DNA from: Streptomyces pyxinae
GTDB lineage: Bacteria; Actinomycetota; Actinomycetes; Streptomycetales; Streptomycetaceae
Direction of reading: 5' to 3'
Assembly: GCF_024756275.1 (NCBI RefSeq)
Contig: NZ_JANUGQ010000007.1
Span: forward strand, 186,001-250,000
Length of the DNA: 64,000 nt
The position numbers were made by a program, and so were the translations under genes. Positions 17,923 through 26,856 of this stretch are shown here, one piece after another. The notes below the pieces were generated by a model that did not search any database, was not told the DNA's origin, and was given only the letters and a program-made list of their open reading frames with translations. Position 1 is the first letter of the stretch. Each line of letters opens with the position of its first letter.

Positions 17923-18567
17923 ATGACTACCACCTTTCCGGACATCTCCATCAACACGGACCGGTTGGTGCTGCGGGCCTACGAGGAGGCCGACATCCCG
18001 GCGCTGACCGAGATGATGAACGACGAGCTGATCACCGCCTGGACCTCCGCGCCGTACCCGTACACCACCGCCGACTCCGAGGAGTGGGTCCGCCGCACCG
18101 CGCCCGCCGAGCGCACCGAGGGACGCGGGGTCGTGCTCGCCGTCATCGAGTTCCTCACCCAGCGGCTCGTCGGCACCGTCCACCTCCGGGCCGTCGACTG
18201 GCGGGTCCGCGCCGCCCAGGTCGGCTGTGTCACCGCCTCCTGGGCCCGGGGCGAGGGGTACGCCACCGAGTCCCTCCTCGCCACCGCCCGGTGGCTCTTC
18301 CGCGCCCAGCGCTTCGAGCGCCTCGAACTGCGCACCGCCGCCGGCAACACCGCCTCCCAGCAGGTCGCCCAGAAGATCGGCTGCGTCAGCGAGGGCGTCC
18401 TGCGCAGCGCCTGGATAGCCCGCACGCCCACCGAGGACGGGCGCTGGACCGACACCAGGACCGATCTGATCGTCTGGAGCCTGCTGCCGGAGGACCTGGA
18501 GGGCGTCACCGGACAGCCGGCCGAGGCGCGCCGCTCCGGACACCCGGGGTTCCGGGAGTGGAACTGA
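17923..18567 (+). CDS. GNAT acetyltransferase (RimJ/RimL-like)
   Basis: 214 aa. It contains TDRLVLRAYEEADIPAL near residue 11 and GCVTASWARGEGYATESLL near 98, with the acetyl-CoA loop in the R-G-E-G-Y-A-T-E form, then LELRTAAGNTASQQVAQKIG: the RimJ/RimL (Acetyltransf_3) type that acetylates N-termini or small molecules. ATG 17923 is used because GGAG (17913-17916) sits 6 bp upstream; the ATG at 17911 overlaps that ribosome site. The frame is open far upstream but through the 23-bp minisatellite, not real coding. Substrate unknown. Confidence 0.88.
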   Translation: MTTTFPDISINTDRLVLRAYEEADIPALTEMMNDELITAWTSAPYPYTTADSEEWVRRTAPAERTEGRGVVLAVIEFLTQRLVGTVHLRAVDWRVRAAQVGCVTASWARGEGYATESLLATARWLFRAQRFERLELRTAAGNTASQQVAQKIGCVSEGVLRSAWIARTPTEDGRWTDTRTDLIVWSLLPEDLEGVTGQPAEARRSGHPGFREWN

Positions 18568-18857
18568 CGGGCCGCCGTACGGGATAGTCTCGCCCCCGTA
18601 CGAAGGTCGTACGAGCCGTACCATCCGGTGCGGGACCCGCGTACGCCCCCGCACGGCCCGGACCGGCCACCGAGCCGCGCCGCACGGGAGCCCGGGAGGC
18701 CCGGAGCCGCACGGCACCGGTACCTTTCCCTCTCCCGGCCGGAGTCGTACGACCCCGGTACGCCCGCCCCGCCCGTACCACCCCCGCCCGTACCCTCCTG
18801 GGGCGGCACCACTGGCCCCCGCTTCACGAAACCTCGACAACCAGGAGACAGACGACG

Positions 18858-20066
18858 ATGGCCGACCGGGTCACGGTGATCGGCTGGGACGGCTCCCCCC
18901 TCACCGCCGCCGCGCGGTCGGCCCTCTCCGCGGCCACTCTGGTGGCCGGCGCCGCCCATCATCTGACGCTCCCGGAGGTCCCGCCCACCGCCGAACGGGT
19001 GCGCCTGGGCAGCCTCGGCCTGGCCGCCCGCCGGATCGCCGGCCACCGGGGCACCGCCGTCGTCCTCGCCGACGGGGACCCGGGTTTCTTCGGTGTCGTC
19101 CGCACCCTGCGCGCCCCCGAACACGGCCTGGAGGTCGAGGTGGTGCCCGCCGTCTCCTCGGTCGCCGCGGCCTTCGCCCGGGCCGGGATGCCCTGGGACG
19201 ACGCCCAGATCGTGGTCGCCCACACCCGTACGCTCCGCCGCGCGGTCAACGTCTGCCGCGCCCACCCCAAGGTCGCCGTCCTCACCTCGCCCGGCGCCGG
19301 GCCCGCCGAACTCGCCCTGCTCCTGGAGGGCGTCCACCGCACCTTCGTCATCTGCGAGGAACTCGGCACCGACCGTGAGCAGGTCACCGTCCTCACCTCC
19401 GAGAAGGCCGCCGATCACGCCTGGCACGACCCCAATGTGGTGATCGTCGTGGGCGGCCCGCCGGTCACCGCCTCCGGGCCCGGCTGGCTGATGGGCCGCG
19501 AGCCCGGACCGGTACGCGGCTGGGGCCTGCCCGCGCACACCTACGGGGGCGAGCTCTCCGCCGGCGAGTCCGCCGGGCTGCGCGCCGCCCAGCTCGCCCG
19601 TCTCGGGCCGCGCCCCGGCGACCTGGTCTGGGACATCGGCAGCGGGGCGGGCGCGTTCGCGGTGGAGGCCGCGCGCTTCGGGGCCGCCGTCATCGCCGTG
19701 GACGCCGAACCGGCCGCCCTGGCCCGCGCCGAGGCCGCCGCCCGGCACTTCGGCGTCCAGCTCCAGGCCGTGGCCGGCCGCGCCCCGCACGTACTGGAAC
19801 GGCTGCCGGAGCCGGACGTGGTGCGCGTCGGCGGCGGGGGAGCGGCCGTGGTCGCGGCCTGCGCCGACCGGCGCCCCGAGCGGATCGTCGCCCATGCCTC
19901 CACCCGGGACGAGGCCGAGGCGCTCGCCACCGCGCTCTCCGACGGCGGGTACGCCGTCGAATCCGTGCTGCTCCAGTCCGTCGATCTGGACCCGGGGGTC
20001 TGGACGGAGCGCGACCGCTCGGTGATCTTCCTGCTCTCCGGCCGCCGCCCCGCCCCCACCGCCTAG
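18858..20066 (+). CDS. cobL: Precorrin-6Y C5,15-methyltransferase (decarboxylating)
   Basis: 402 aa, the fused form (CbiE+CbiT). Methylates C5 and C15 and decarboxylates precorrin-6Y in the aerobic route to cobalamin. The N-terminal SAM-dependent tetrapyrrole methylase domain (~1-205) has VTVIGWDG, VVLADGDPGFFGV and VPAVSSVAAAFAR. The C-terminal CbiT-type Rossmann domain (~215-395) has WDIGSGAGAFAVEAAR, with the SAM-binding GxGxG. AGGAGA lies upstream of ATG 18858. I looked for a cobalamin riboswitch in the 290-bp leader (18568-18857) and saw no convincing B12 box; the leader instead holds repeated GTACGA/CGTACC words. Confidence 0.92.
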   Translation: MADRVTVIGWDGSPLTAAARSALSAATLVAGAAHHLTLPEVPPTAERVRLGSLGLAARRIAGHRGTAVVLADGDPGFFGVVRTLRAPEHGLEVEVVPAVSSVAAAFARAGMPWDDAQIVVAHTRTLRRAVNVCRAHPKVAVLTSPGAGPAELALLLEGVHRTFVICEELGTDREQVTVLTSEKAADHAWHDPNVVIVVGGPPVTASGPGWLMGREPGPVRGWGLPAHTYGGELSAGESAGLRAAQLARLGPRPGDLVWDIGSGAGAFAVEAARFGAAVIAVDAEPAALARAEAAARHFGVQLQAVAGRAPHVLERLPEPDVVRVGGGGAAVVAACADRRPERIVAHASTRDEAEALATALSDGGYAVESVLLQSVDLDPGVWTERDRSVIFLLSGRRPAPTA

Positions 20067-20136
20067 CCCCGGCACCCCCGGCCCGGCCGCCCGGTCTCCA
20101 TCGCCCGGCCCGCACCGCCCGGACCTGCCGTCCGTA

Positions 20137-20166
20137 CCGCCCCGTGACCGTGCCGCCACGGGGCGG
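20137..20166 (+). terminator. Terminator after cobL
   Basis: CCGCCCCGTG (20137-20146) and CACGGGGCGG (20157-20166), perfect 10-bp arms with a 10-nt loop. The rest of the 325-bp gap 20067-20391 has no gene or riboswitch I can identify. Confidence 0.7.
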
Positions 20167-20391
20167 CGGGTAGGCTGGCCGATCGTCGTACCGCATCCGG
20201 GCAGTTCACCCGGCGGCGACCGGGGAACCGCACGACGTGGCGCAGCACACAGGTCCTCATGGCCGATCACGCCGCCATCGTGGCGGAAGCCCGCGAGAAT
20301 ACGTGGGGGCCGCGTGCCGACGTGCCGCGTGGCGCGCACGCTCGTTCTTACAAGCGGGCGGACGGGCGAAGGGTCTGAAGGAGCACAACCA

Positions 20392-23300
20392 ATGGGCGAG
20401 GGGTACCGCATGACTGAGACCGGCCAGTTCCCGGGCGAGGGGCAGCCGGAGCGCGCGGGCACGGTCGGGCAGCCGGGCGTCGCCGCTCCCGGCGCCTACG
20501 CCTATCTGGACCCCTCGGACGCCGCCGATGACGACGACCTCCTGCTGATGCCGGGGTCCCAGGGCGCCTGGACCGAGGGCCAGAGCCAGACCGGCAGCAT
20601 CGCCGTCCCGGCCTACGCCCAGGAGGCGCCGCGCCCCATGACTCCGGCGGAGACCGTACCGGGCGCGCACGAGACCGGCGGCCGTGACTCCGGCTCGGTG
20701 GACCTCGGCGGGGTACGGATGCCCGTGCCCGCGCAGGCCCCGGCGCCCGCCCGCCGTCCGCTCCACATGGGCCCCCCGGTGCCCGAGGCCACCAGCGGGG
20801 TGGTCCGTTCGCTCGCCGACCGGGGGCCCGCCGGCGCGCCGCATCCGATGCCGGTCCGGACGCCGGGCCCGCCGACCACCGGGCCCGAGTACCTGGACAT
20901 CGACCCCGAGCAGCCGGCGCCCACCTCGGTCGCCCCCTCGCTCCAGGGTGCCGGGCCCTGGGCTCCGGAGGCCCCGGTCCTCCCGGTGCCCGAGCCGCAG
21001 CCGGTACGGGCCCCGGAGCCGGCCGTCCAGGTGGCCGGGCCCGGCCCTGTCCTCCCGGAGGCCGAGGTCGCCGGGGGTGTCGTCCCCGAGGCGGCCGGGG
21101 CCGTGGCTGTCGGAAGCGCGGCCGAGTCCGCCGCCCCGGTGGCGGAGTCCGGTGCGGTGGAGGCCGCTCCGGAGGCCGTGGCCGTGCCCGAGGAGACCGT
21201 CCCGGTGGAGGCCGCTCCGGCGCCGGTCGAGCCGGCCGCCGTGATGCCGGAGTTCGTTCCGGCCCCGGTCGAGCCCGCCGCCCCGGTGCCCGAGGCCGTG
21301 GCGCCCGGCATGCCGGCCGTGCCCGCTGTGGTGGCCGAGGCCGTTCCGGCCCCGGCCGAGGCCGCCGCCGGACCCGAGGCCGTGGCGCCGGAGGCTCCCG
21401 AGCCCGAGCCCGAGCTCGCGCCCGCGTCCGAGGCGGTGGCTCCCGAGCCCGCGCCCGAGGCTCCCGACACCCTGACCGCGCCCGGCGCGGTGGCGGAGCC
21501 GGCCCCGGCCGCCGAGCCCGCGCCGGCCCCGGCACCCGCCGCCCCGGCCGCCGGAGCCGGGCCCGAGGCGGGCGCCGAGCTCGTCGCCCCCGGGCCCGAG
21601 GCAGCGGCCGACCTCGCGGAAACGGTCGCCCCTGAACAGGTGCCCGCCCCGGCCGAGGTGCCCGCCGAACAGCCCGCCCCAGTCGGCCCGGTCGCCGCGC
21701 CGCTGCCCGAGGCCGCGGTCGCCGGTCCCGAGCCCGTCGCCCCGGTCGCCGGGCCGGCCGTCCCCGCTCAGCGCGACGGTTCCGCGCTGCCGGCCGAGGC
21801 CGGGCTGCCCGCCCAGCCGGTGGCCGAGCAGCCGGTGACCGGTGCCCCGGGAGCGGCCACCGCCCAGGCGGTCCCGGTGGCGGAGGCCCGGGTGGCCCTC
21901 GCCGTCGAAGAGCCCGCCACGGGGACGGACCCCGCCACCGGGCCCCCGGCCGTTTCCGCACCGGTGACCCCCGCGCCCGCCGGGGCCCCGGCTCCGGAGG
22001 TGCCCGTCGCGCCCGCCGCCGAGGAGCCGCAGCCGCTTCCGGAGGTGCCCGCCGCCCCGGTGGAGGCCGCCGCCGAAGGCCCGGAGGCCACCGCCGAGCC
22101 GGAGCCCGCCCCGGTACAGCCGGAGCCCGTCGCCACGCCCGCGCAGGCCGTACCGGTCGCGCAGGACGTCCCGGCCGCGCCCGAGTGGCCGCTGCCGGCC
22201 GACCAGATCGCCATGGCCGCCCCCCAGCAGCCCGCCGTACTGGCGGAGGAGCCGACCGCCACCGCCCCGGAGGCCACCCGGGCCGCCGAGCCCGACGGCC
22301 CCCGGGAGGGCACACCCGCCGAGGCGCCCCTGGCCCCCGAGGTACCCCTGGCCCCCGAGCCCACCGCCCCGGAGGACGTCGCGGCCCCCGAGGACATCCC
22401 CGTGTCCGAGGACGCCGGGGACGTCCCCCAGGACGCCCCCGGCGACGCCTCCGTACCCGCGCCCGGGTACGCGGAGGCCGAGCGGGAGGCCGTGCTCCGG
22501 GTGATGCGGGAGCGGCGCGACATCCGCAACGGCTTCCGCAGCGACCCGATCCCGCACGAGGTGCTGCTCCGGGTCCTGGAGGCGGCCCACACCGCGCCCA
22601 GCGTCGGCCACTCGCAGCCCTGGGACTTCGTGGTCATCCGCTCCGCCGAGACCCGCCGCACCATGCACGAGCTGGCCCAGCGGCAGCGCGAGGCGTACGC
22701 GAAGTCGCTGCCCAAGGGCCGGGCCAAGCAGTTCAAGGCCCTCAAGATCGAGGCCATCCTCGACACCCCGGTGAACATCGTGGTCACCGCCGACCCCACC
22801 CGGGGCGGCCGCCACACCCTCGGCCGGCACACCCAGCCGCAGATGGCCCCGTACTCCTCCGCCCTCGCCGTCGAGAACCTCTGGCTCGCCGCGCGCGCCG
22901 AGGGCCTCGGCGTCGGCTGGGTCAGCTTCTTCGACGAGCGGGAGATGGTCCGGGCGCTCGGCCTGCCCGAGCACCTGGAGGTCGTCGCGTACCTCTGCGT
23001 CGGTTACGTCGACGAGTTCCCCGACGAGCCGGAGCTGGCCCAGGCCGGCTGGTCGAAGCGCCGCCCGCTCTCCTGGGTCGTCCACGAGGAGACGTACGGC
23101 CGCCGCGCCCTGCCCGGCGAGGAGCCGCACGACCTGCTCCGGGAGACCGTCGCCCATGTCCGCCCGCTGGACGCCAAGGCGCTCGGCGAGGCCTGGGAGC
23201 GGCAGAAGCGGATGACCAAGCCGGCCGGCGCGCTCGGCATGCTGGAGATCATCTCGGCGCAGCTCTGCGGGCTCTCCCGGATGTGCCCGCCGCCCATCCC

Positions 23301-24183
23301 GGAGCCGGCCGCCGTCGCGATCTTCGCGGGCGACCACGGGGTGCACGCCCAGGGCGTGACCGCCTGGCCGCAGGAGGTGACCGGCCAGATGGTGGCCAAC
23401 TTCCTCGGCGGCGGCGCGGTCTGCAACGCCTTCGCCAACCAGGTGGGCGCCGAGGTCTGCGTGGTGGACGTCGGCGTCGCCGGCGAGCTGCCCGCCACCC
23501 CCGGACTGCTGCCCCGCAAGGTGCGCCCGGGCACCGCCGACTTCACCACCGGCCCGGCGCTCGGCAGGGAGGAGGTGCTGGCCGCGATCGAGGTCGGCAT
23601 CGAGACCGCCCGCGATCTGGTCACCGCCGGCAACAAGGCACTGATCACCGGCGAGATGGGCATCGCCAACACCACCGCGTCGGCCGCCCTGATCTCCGTC
23701 TACACCGGGGCCGACCCCGCCGAGGTCACCGGCCGGGGCACCGGCATCAACGACGAGATGCACGCCCGCAAGGTGGACGTGGTCCGCCGGGCGCTGGAGC
23801 TGCACCGGCCCGACCCGGCCGACCCGATCGGCGTGCTCGCGGCGATCGGTGGCCTCGAACACGCGGCCCTGGTCGGCTTCATCCTGGGCGGCGCCTCGCT
23901 GCGTACGCCGGTGCTGCTCGACGGGGTGAGCGCGGGCGCCGCCGCCCTGGTGGCCCGGGCCGTCGCCCCGGAGGCCCTGGCCGCCTGCATCGCGGGCCAC
24001 CGCAGCGCCGAGCCCGGCCATGTGGCCGCGCTCAACAAGCTGGGCCTGCGCCCGCTGGTGGACCTGGACCTCCGGCTCGGCGAGGGCACCGGCGCCCTGC
24101 TGGCCCTGCCGGTGGTGCAGAGCGCGGCCCGCGCCATGCACGAGGTCGCCACCTTTGACTCCGCCGGGGTCACCGAGAAGTAG
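20392..24183 (+). CDS. BluB (DMB synthase)-CobT fusion with long Ala/Pro/Glu N-terminus
   Basis: 1263 aa. Residues ~1-690 are low-complexity Ala/Pro/Val/Glu, probably disordered. Residues ~695-900 are a nitroreductase-fold BluB domain (RRDIRNGFRSDPIP; SVGHSQPWDFVVI; GLGVGWVSFFD) that makes 5,6-dimethylbenzimidazole from FMNH2 with O2. Residues ~930-1260 are CobT, nicotinate-nucleotide:DMB phosphoribosyltransferase (KPAGALGMLE; FAGDHGVHAQGV; GEMGIANTTASAAL; LDGVSAGAAALV), which activates DMB for the lower ligand of cobalamin. Two successive steps in one chain. ATG 20392 is preceded by AAGGAG (20378-20383); ATG 20410 and an upstream GTG are alternatives. I recall such fusions in Streptomyces; the length of the disordered arm is striking. 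Confidence 0.9.
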   Translation: MGEGYRMTETGQFPGEGQPERAGTVGQPGVAAPGAYAYLDPSDAADDDDLLLMPGSQGAWTEGQSQTGSIAVPAYAQEAPRPMTPAETVPGAHETGGRDSGSVDLGGVRMPVPAQAPAPARRPLHMGPPVPEATSGVVRSLADRGPAGAPHPMPVRTPGPPTTGPEYLDIDPEQPAPTSVAPSLQGAGPWAPEAPVLPVPEPQPVRAPEPAVQVAGPGPVLPEAEVAGGVVPEAAGAVAVGSAAESAAPVAESGAVEAAPEAVAVPEETVPVEAAPAPVEPAAVMPEFVPAPVEPAAPVPEAVAPGMPAVPAVVAEAVPAPAEAAAGPEAVAPEAPEPEPELAPASEAVAPEPAPEAPDTLTAPGAVAEPAPAAEPAPAPAPAAPAAGAGPEAGAELVAPGPEAAADLAETVAPEQVPAPAEVPAEQPAPVGPVAAPLPEAAVAGPEPVAPVAGPAVPAQRDGSALPAEAGLPAQPVAEQPVTGAPGAATAQAVPVAEARVALAVEEPATGTDPATGPPAVSAPVTPAPAGAPAPEVPVAPAAEEPQPLPEVPAAPVEAAAEGPEATAEPEPAPVQPEPVATPAQAVPVAQDVPAAPEWPLPADQIAMAAPQQPAVLAEEPTATAPEATRAAEPDGPREGTPAEAPLAPEVPLAPEPTAPEDVAAPEDIPVSEDAGDVPQDAPGDASVPAPGYAEAEREAVLRVMRERRDIRNGFRSDPIPHEVLLRVLEAAHTAPSVGHSQPWDFVVIRSAETRRTMHELAQRQREAYAKSLPKGRAKQFKALKIEAILDTPVNIVVTADPTRGGRHTLGRHTQPQMAPYSSALAVENLWLAARAEGLGVGWVSFFDEREMVRALGLPEHLEVVAYLCVGYVDEFPDEPELAQAGWSKRRPLSWVVHEETYGRRALPGEEPHDLLRETVAHVRPLDAKALGEAWERQKRMTKPAGALGMLEIISAQLCGLSRMCPPPIPEPAAVAIFAGDHGVHAQGVTAWPQEVTGQMVANFLGGGAVCNAFANQVGAEVCVVDVGVAGELPATPGLLPRKVRPGTADFTTGPALGREEVLAAIEVGIETARDLVTAGNKALITGEMGIANTTASAALISVYTGADPAEVTGRGTGINDEMHARKVDVVRRALELHRPDPADPIGVLAAIGGLEHAALVGFILGGASLRTPVLLDGVSAGAAALVARAVAPEALAACIAGHRSAEPGHVAALNKLGLRPLVDLDLRLGEGTGALLALPVVQSAARAMHEVATFDSAGVTEK

Positions 24184-24201
24184 CGGCCCGGACCACCGCG
24201 C

Positions 24202-24232
24202 CCGCCCGGCCGCTCCCCGCGCGGCCGGGCGG
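24202..24232 (+). terminator. Terminator after bluB-cobT
   Basis: CCGCCCGGCCGC (24202-24213) and GCGGCCGGGCGG (24221-24232), perfect 12-bp stem with a 7-nt loop. The remaining gap to 24565 holds no gene I can support. Confidence 0.65.
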
Positions 24233-24565
24233 CCGGGCGCGGCACCGGCGGGACCCGCGCCACCGCCCTGGCGGACCACCTGCCCTGGCGGATCACTCGC
24301 CCCGGCTGAACACCGCAGCGGCCGGCCACCCACGACGGAGGGCCCGTACCCGCCCCCGCCCGGGCCGTCCCGCCCGCTCCGGCTGCACGGCGGCGTACCC
24401 GCCGGCTCCCGGGAGCGCACCCGGCGCCCCACGACCCCCGCCCGTCCCGGCCCCGTAAGGTGGTCGGCAACGCGCCACCCCGTCCCACCAGCCGCTTCGC
24501 CGCCGCAGCGGCCGCCTCTCCCGCCGTACCCCCCCCGCACAGTCCCGCCGAGGAGCCGTACCGTC

Positions 24566-25813
24566 ATGGCCGAACACGCCGAGCCGCCCGCCTACCCCGT
24601 CGGCCTCCGCCTCGCCGGGCGCCGGGTCGTCGTCCTCGGCGGCGGCCAGGTCGCCCAGCGGCGGCTGCCCGCCCTGGTCGCGGCCGGGGCCGACGTCACC
24701 CTGGTCTCGCCGTCCGCCACCCCCTCCGTGGAGGCGATGGCCGAGGCGGGCGAGATCCGCTGGGAGCGCCGCCGGTACGAGGAGGGTGACATCGGCGCCG
24801 CCTGGTACGCGCTGGTCGCCACCACCGACCGGGAGGCCAACGACCGCGCCTCGGCCGAGGCCGAGCGGACCAAGACCTGGTGCGTGCGCGCCGACGACGC
24901 CGAGGCGGCCACCGCCTGGACCCCGGCCACCGGCCGCAGCGACGGGGTGACCGTCGCCGTGCTGACCGGTCATGACCCGCGCCGCTCGGCCGCCGTGCGG
25001 GACGCGGTGGTGGAGGGGCTGCGGGACGGCTCCCTGGCCGCCCCCCAGCACCGGGCCCGGGATCCCTTCGTCGCCCTGGTCGGCGGCGGCCCCGGCGACC
25101 CGGACCTGATCACGGTCCGGGGCCGCCGGCTGCTCGCCCAGGCCGACGTGATCATCGCGGACCGGCTCGGGCCGCGCGACCTGCTCGACGAACTGCCGCC
25201 GCACGTCGAGGTGATCGACGCGGCGAAGATCCCGTACGGCCGGTTCATGGCCCAGGAGGCGATCAACCAGGCGCTGATCGACCACGCCAAGCAGGGGAAG
25301 TCGGTGGTACGCCTCAAGGGCGGCGACCCGTTCGTCTTCGGCCGTGGCATGGAGGAGGCCCAGGCGCTGGCGGAGGCCGGCATCCCGTGCACCGTGGTGC
25401 CCGGCATCTCCAGCTCCATCTCGGTGCCGGGCGCCGCCGGTATCCCGGTCACCCACCGGGGGGTGGCGCACGAGTTCACCGTGGTCAGTGGGCATGTGGC
25501 ACCGGAGGACCCGCGCTCGCTGGTCGACTGGGCGGCGCTGGCCAGGCTGCGCGGCACCCTGGTCGTCCTGATGGGCGTGGACAAGATCGGCGCCATCGCG
25601 GCGGCCCTGGTGGCGCACGGCAGGGCGCCCGGCACCCCGGTCGCCCTGGTGCAGGAGGGCACCACGGCGGCCCAGCGGCGGATCGACGCCACCCTGGCGA
25701 CGGTGGCCGAGCGGGTGCGGGCGGAGGAGGTGCGACCGCCGGCGGTGATCGTCATCGGGGACGTCGTCACCGAGGCCCCCGACAAGCGCACCGCCCCGGC
25801 ACCCGCCCCATAG
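24566..25813 (+). CDS. Uroporphyrinogen-III C-methyltransferase / precorrin-2 dehydrogenase (CysG-like fusion)
   Basis: 415 aa. The N-terminal Rossmann domain (~10-160) has VVVLGGGQVAQRRL for NAD and VSPSATPSVEAM, as in precorrin-2 dehydrogenase. The C-terminal tetrapyrrole methylase (~165-405) has VALVGGGPGDPDLITVRG, VVRLKGGDPFVFGRG and VPGISSSISVPGAAGIP, signature motifs of SUMT (CobA). Converts uroporphyrinogen III to precorrin-2 and onward to sirohydrochlorin, the branch point for siroheme and cobalamin. ATG 24566 follows GAGGAGCC. Whether the N-terminal domain also chelates iron is not readable. Neighbours cobL and cobT support a role in cobalamin supply. Confidence 0.92.
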   Translation: MAEHAEPPAYPVGLRLAGRRVVVLGGGQVAQRRLPALVAAGADVTLVSPSATPSVEAMAEAGEIRWERRRYEEGDIGAAWYALVATTDREANDRASAEAERTKTWCVRADDAEAATAWTPATGRSDGVTVAVLTGHDPRRSAAVRDAVVEGLRDGSLAAPQHRARDPFVALVGGGPGDPDLITVRGRRLLAQADVIIADRLGPRDLLDELPPHVEVIDAAKIPYGRFMAQEAINQALIDHAKQGKSVVRLKGGDPFVFGRGMEEAQALAEAGIPCTVVPGISSSISVPGAAGIPVTHRGVAHEFTVVSGHVAPEDPRSLVDWAALARLRGTLVVLMGVDKIGAIAAALVAHGRAPGTPVALVQEGTTAAQRRIDATLATVAERVRAEEVRPPAVIVIGDVVTEAPDKRTAPAPAP

Positions 25814-25946
25814 CCCACCCGGAGGCCGCCGGTACGGCCCCGACCGGCCCCGGCCCACACAGACCCACCCGCCGCACAGAACCAGGCGGAATCGGTACAT
25901 AACGACAACGGCAACGACAATGAGAACGAGGCGGAGCGGAACCCCC

Positions 25947-26765
25947 GTGGCTGAACTCATCACCATCGACCGGCCGGACGACCCTCGCCTGTACGACTAC
26001 ACCGACCTCACCGACGTCGAACTGCGCCGCCGCCGCGAGCCCGCCGAGGGCCTCTTCATCGCCGAGGGCGAGAAGGTCATCCGCCGCGCCCTCCAGGCTG
26101 GTTACCCGATGCGTTCGATGCTGCTCTCCGCCAAGTGGCTCGACACCATGCGGGACGTCATCGACGCCTCACCGGCCCCGGTGTACGTGATCGATCCGGA
26201 GCTGGCCGCGCGGGTCACCGGCTACCACGTCCACCGGGGGGCGCTCGCCTCGATGGCCCGCAAGCCGCTGCCCGAGGCCGGCCGGCTGCTCGCCGGGGCC
26301 CGGCGGGTGGCGGTCATGGAGTCGGTCAACGACCACACCAACATCGGCGCCATCTTCCGCAGCGCCGCCGCCCTCGGGATGGACGCGGTCCTGCTGTCGC
26401 CGGACTGCGCCGACCCCCTCTACCGCCGCTCGGTGAAGGTCTCCATGGGGGCCGTCTTCGCCGTCCCGTACGCCCGCCTCACCGACTGGCCCAGGGATCT
26501 GAACGCGGTACGGGAAGCGGGCTTCCAACTGCTGGCGCTCACCCCCGGCGCGGAGGCCGTCGCCATGGACGAGGCCGCCCCGCACCGGCTGCCGAAGGTC
26601 GCCCTGATGCTGGGCGCGGAAGGGGACGGGCTCTCCGCCCGGGCCCTGCGGGCCGCCGACACCCGGGTGCGCATCCCGATGGCGCTCGGCGTCGACTCGC
26701 TCAATGTCGGCGCGGCGGCCGCGGTGGCGTTCTACGCGGTGGCCACCGGCCGCCCGGAGTCCTGA
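25947..26765 (+). CDS. SpoU/TrmH-family RNA 2'-O-methyltransferase
   Basis: 272 aa. SPOUT methyltransferase acting on rRNA or tRNA ribose. The N-terminal substrate-binding domain (~20-105) contains REPAEGLFIAEGEKVIRRA. The C-terminal trefoil-knot domain has motif 1 NDHTNIGAIFRSAAALG (~128-144), motif 2 LMLGAEGDGLS (~221) and motif 3 IPMALGVDSLNVGAAAAV (~243-260). GTG 25947 was chosen because GGAGCGGAA lies just upstream and the product begins MAELITI-like as in relatives; an ATG at 25920 is in frame. Some members confer ribosome-targeting antibiotic resistance, but no such claim can be made here. Confidence 0.9.
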   Translation: MAELITIDRPDDPRLYDYTDLTDVELRRRREPAEGLFIAEGEKVIRRALQAGYPMRSMLLSAKWLDTMRDVIDASPAPVYVIDPELAARVTGYHVHRGALASMARKPLPEAGRLLAGARRVAVMESVNDHTNIGAIFRSAAALGMDAVLLSPDCADPLYRRSVKVSMGAVFAVPYARLTDWPRDLNAVREAGFQLLALTPGAEAVAMDEAAPHRLPKVALMLGAEGDGLSARALRAADTRVRIPMALGVDSLNVGAAAAVAFYAVATGRPES

Positions 26766-26856
26766 GCCGGCCCCCCGCCACAGGCGGAGCCGGGCCCCTC
26801 CCGCAAGAGCCCTCCTGGACCCTCCTGGAATCCCCCGGCAGCGGCCCTCAGGGCCC

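Noticed and set aside
18568..18857. Cobalamin riboswitch before cobL (and 20067-20391 before cobT)
   Set aside because: Searched by eye for a B12 box and the usual core; nothing convincing. A covariance search would settle it.
22185..24158. 657-codon alternative frame within cobT
   Set aside because: Arg/His/Gly-rich out-of-frame translation of the same conserved genes.
20257..24567. 1436-codon leftward frame opposite bluB-cobT
   Set aside because: Gly/Arg/Leu repeats mirror the Ala/Pro codons of the real gene; no domain, and the sense strand carries complete BluB and CobT motifs.
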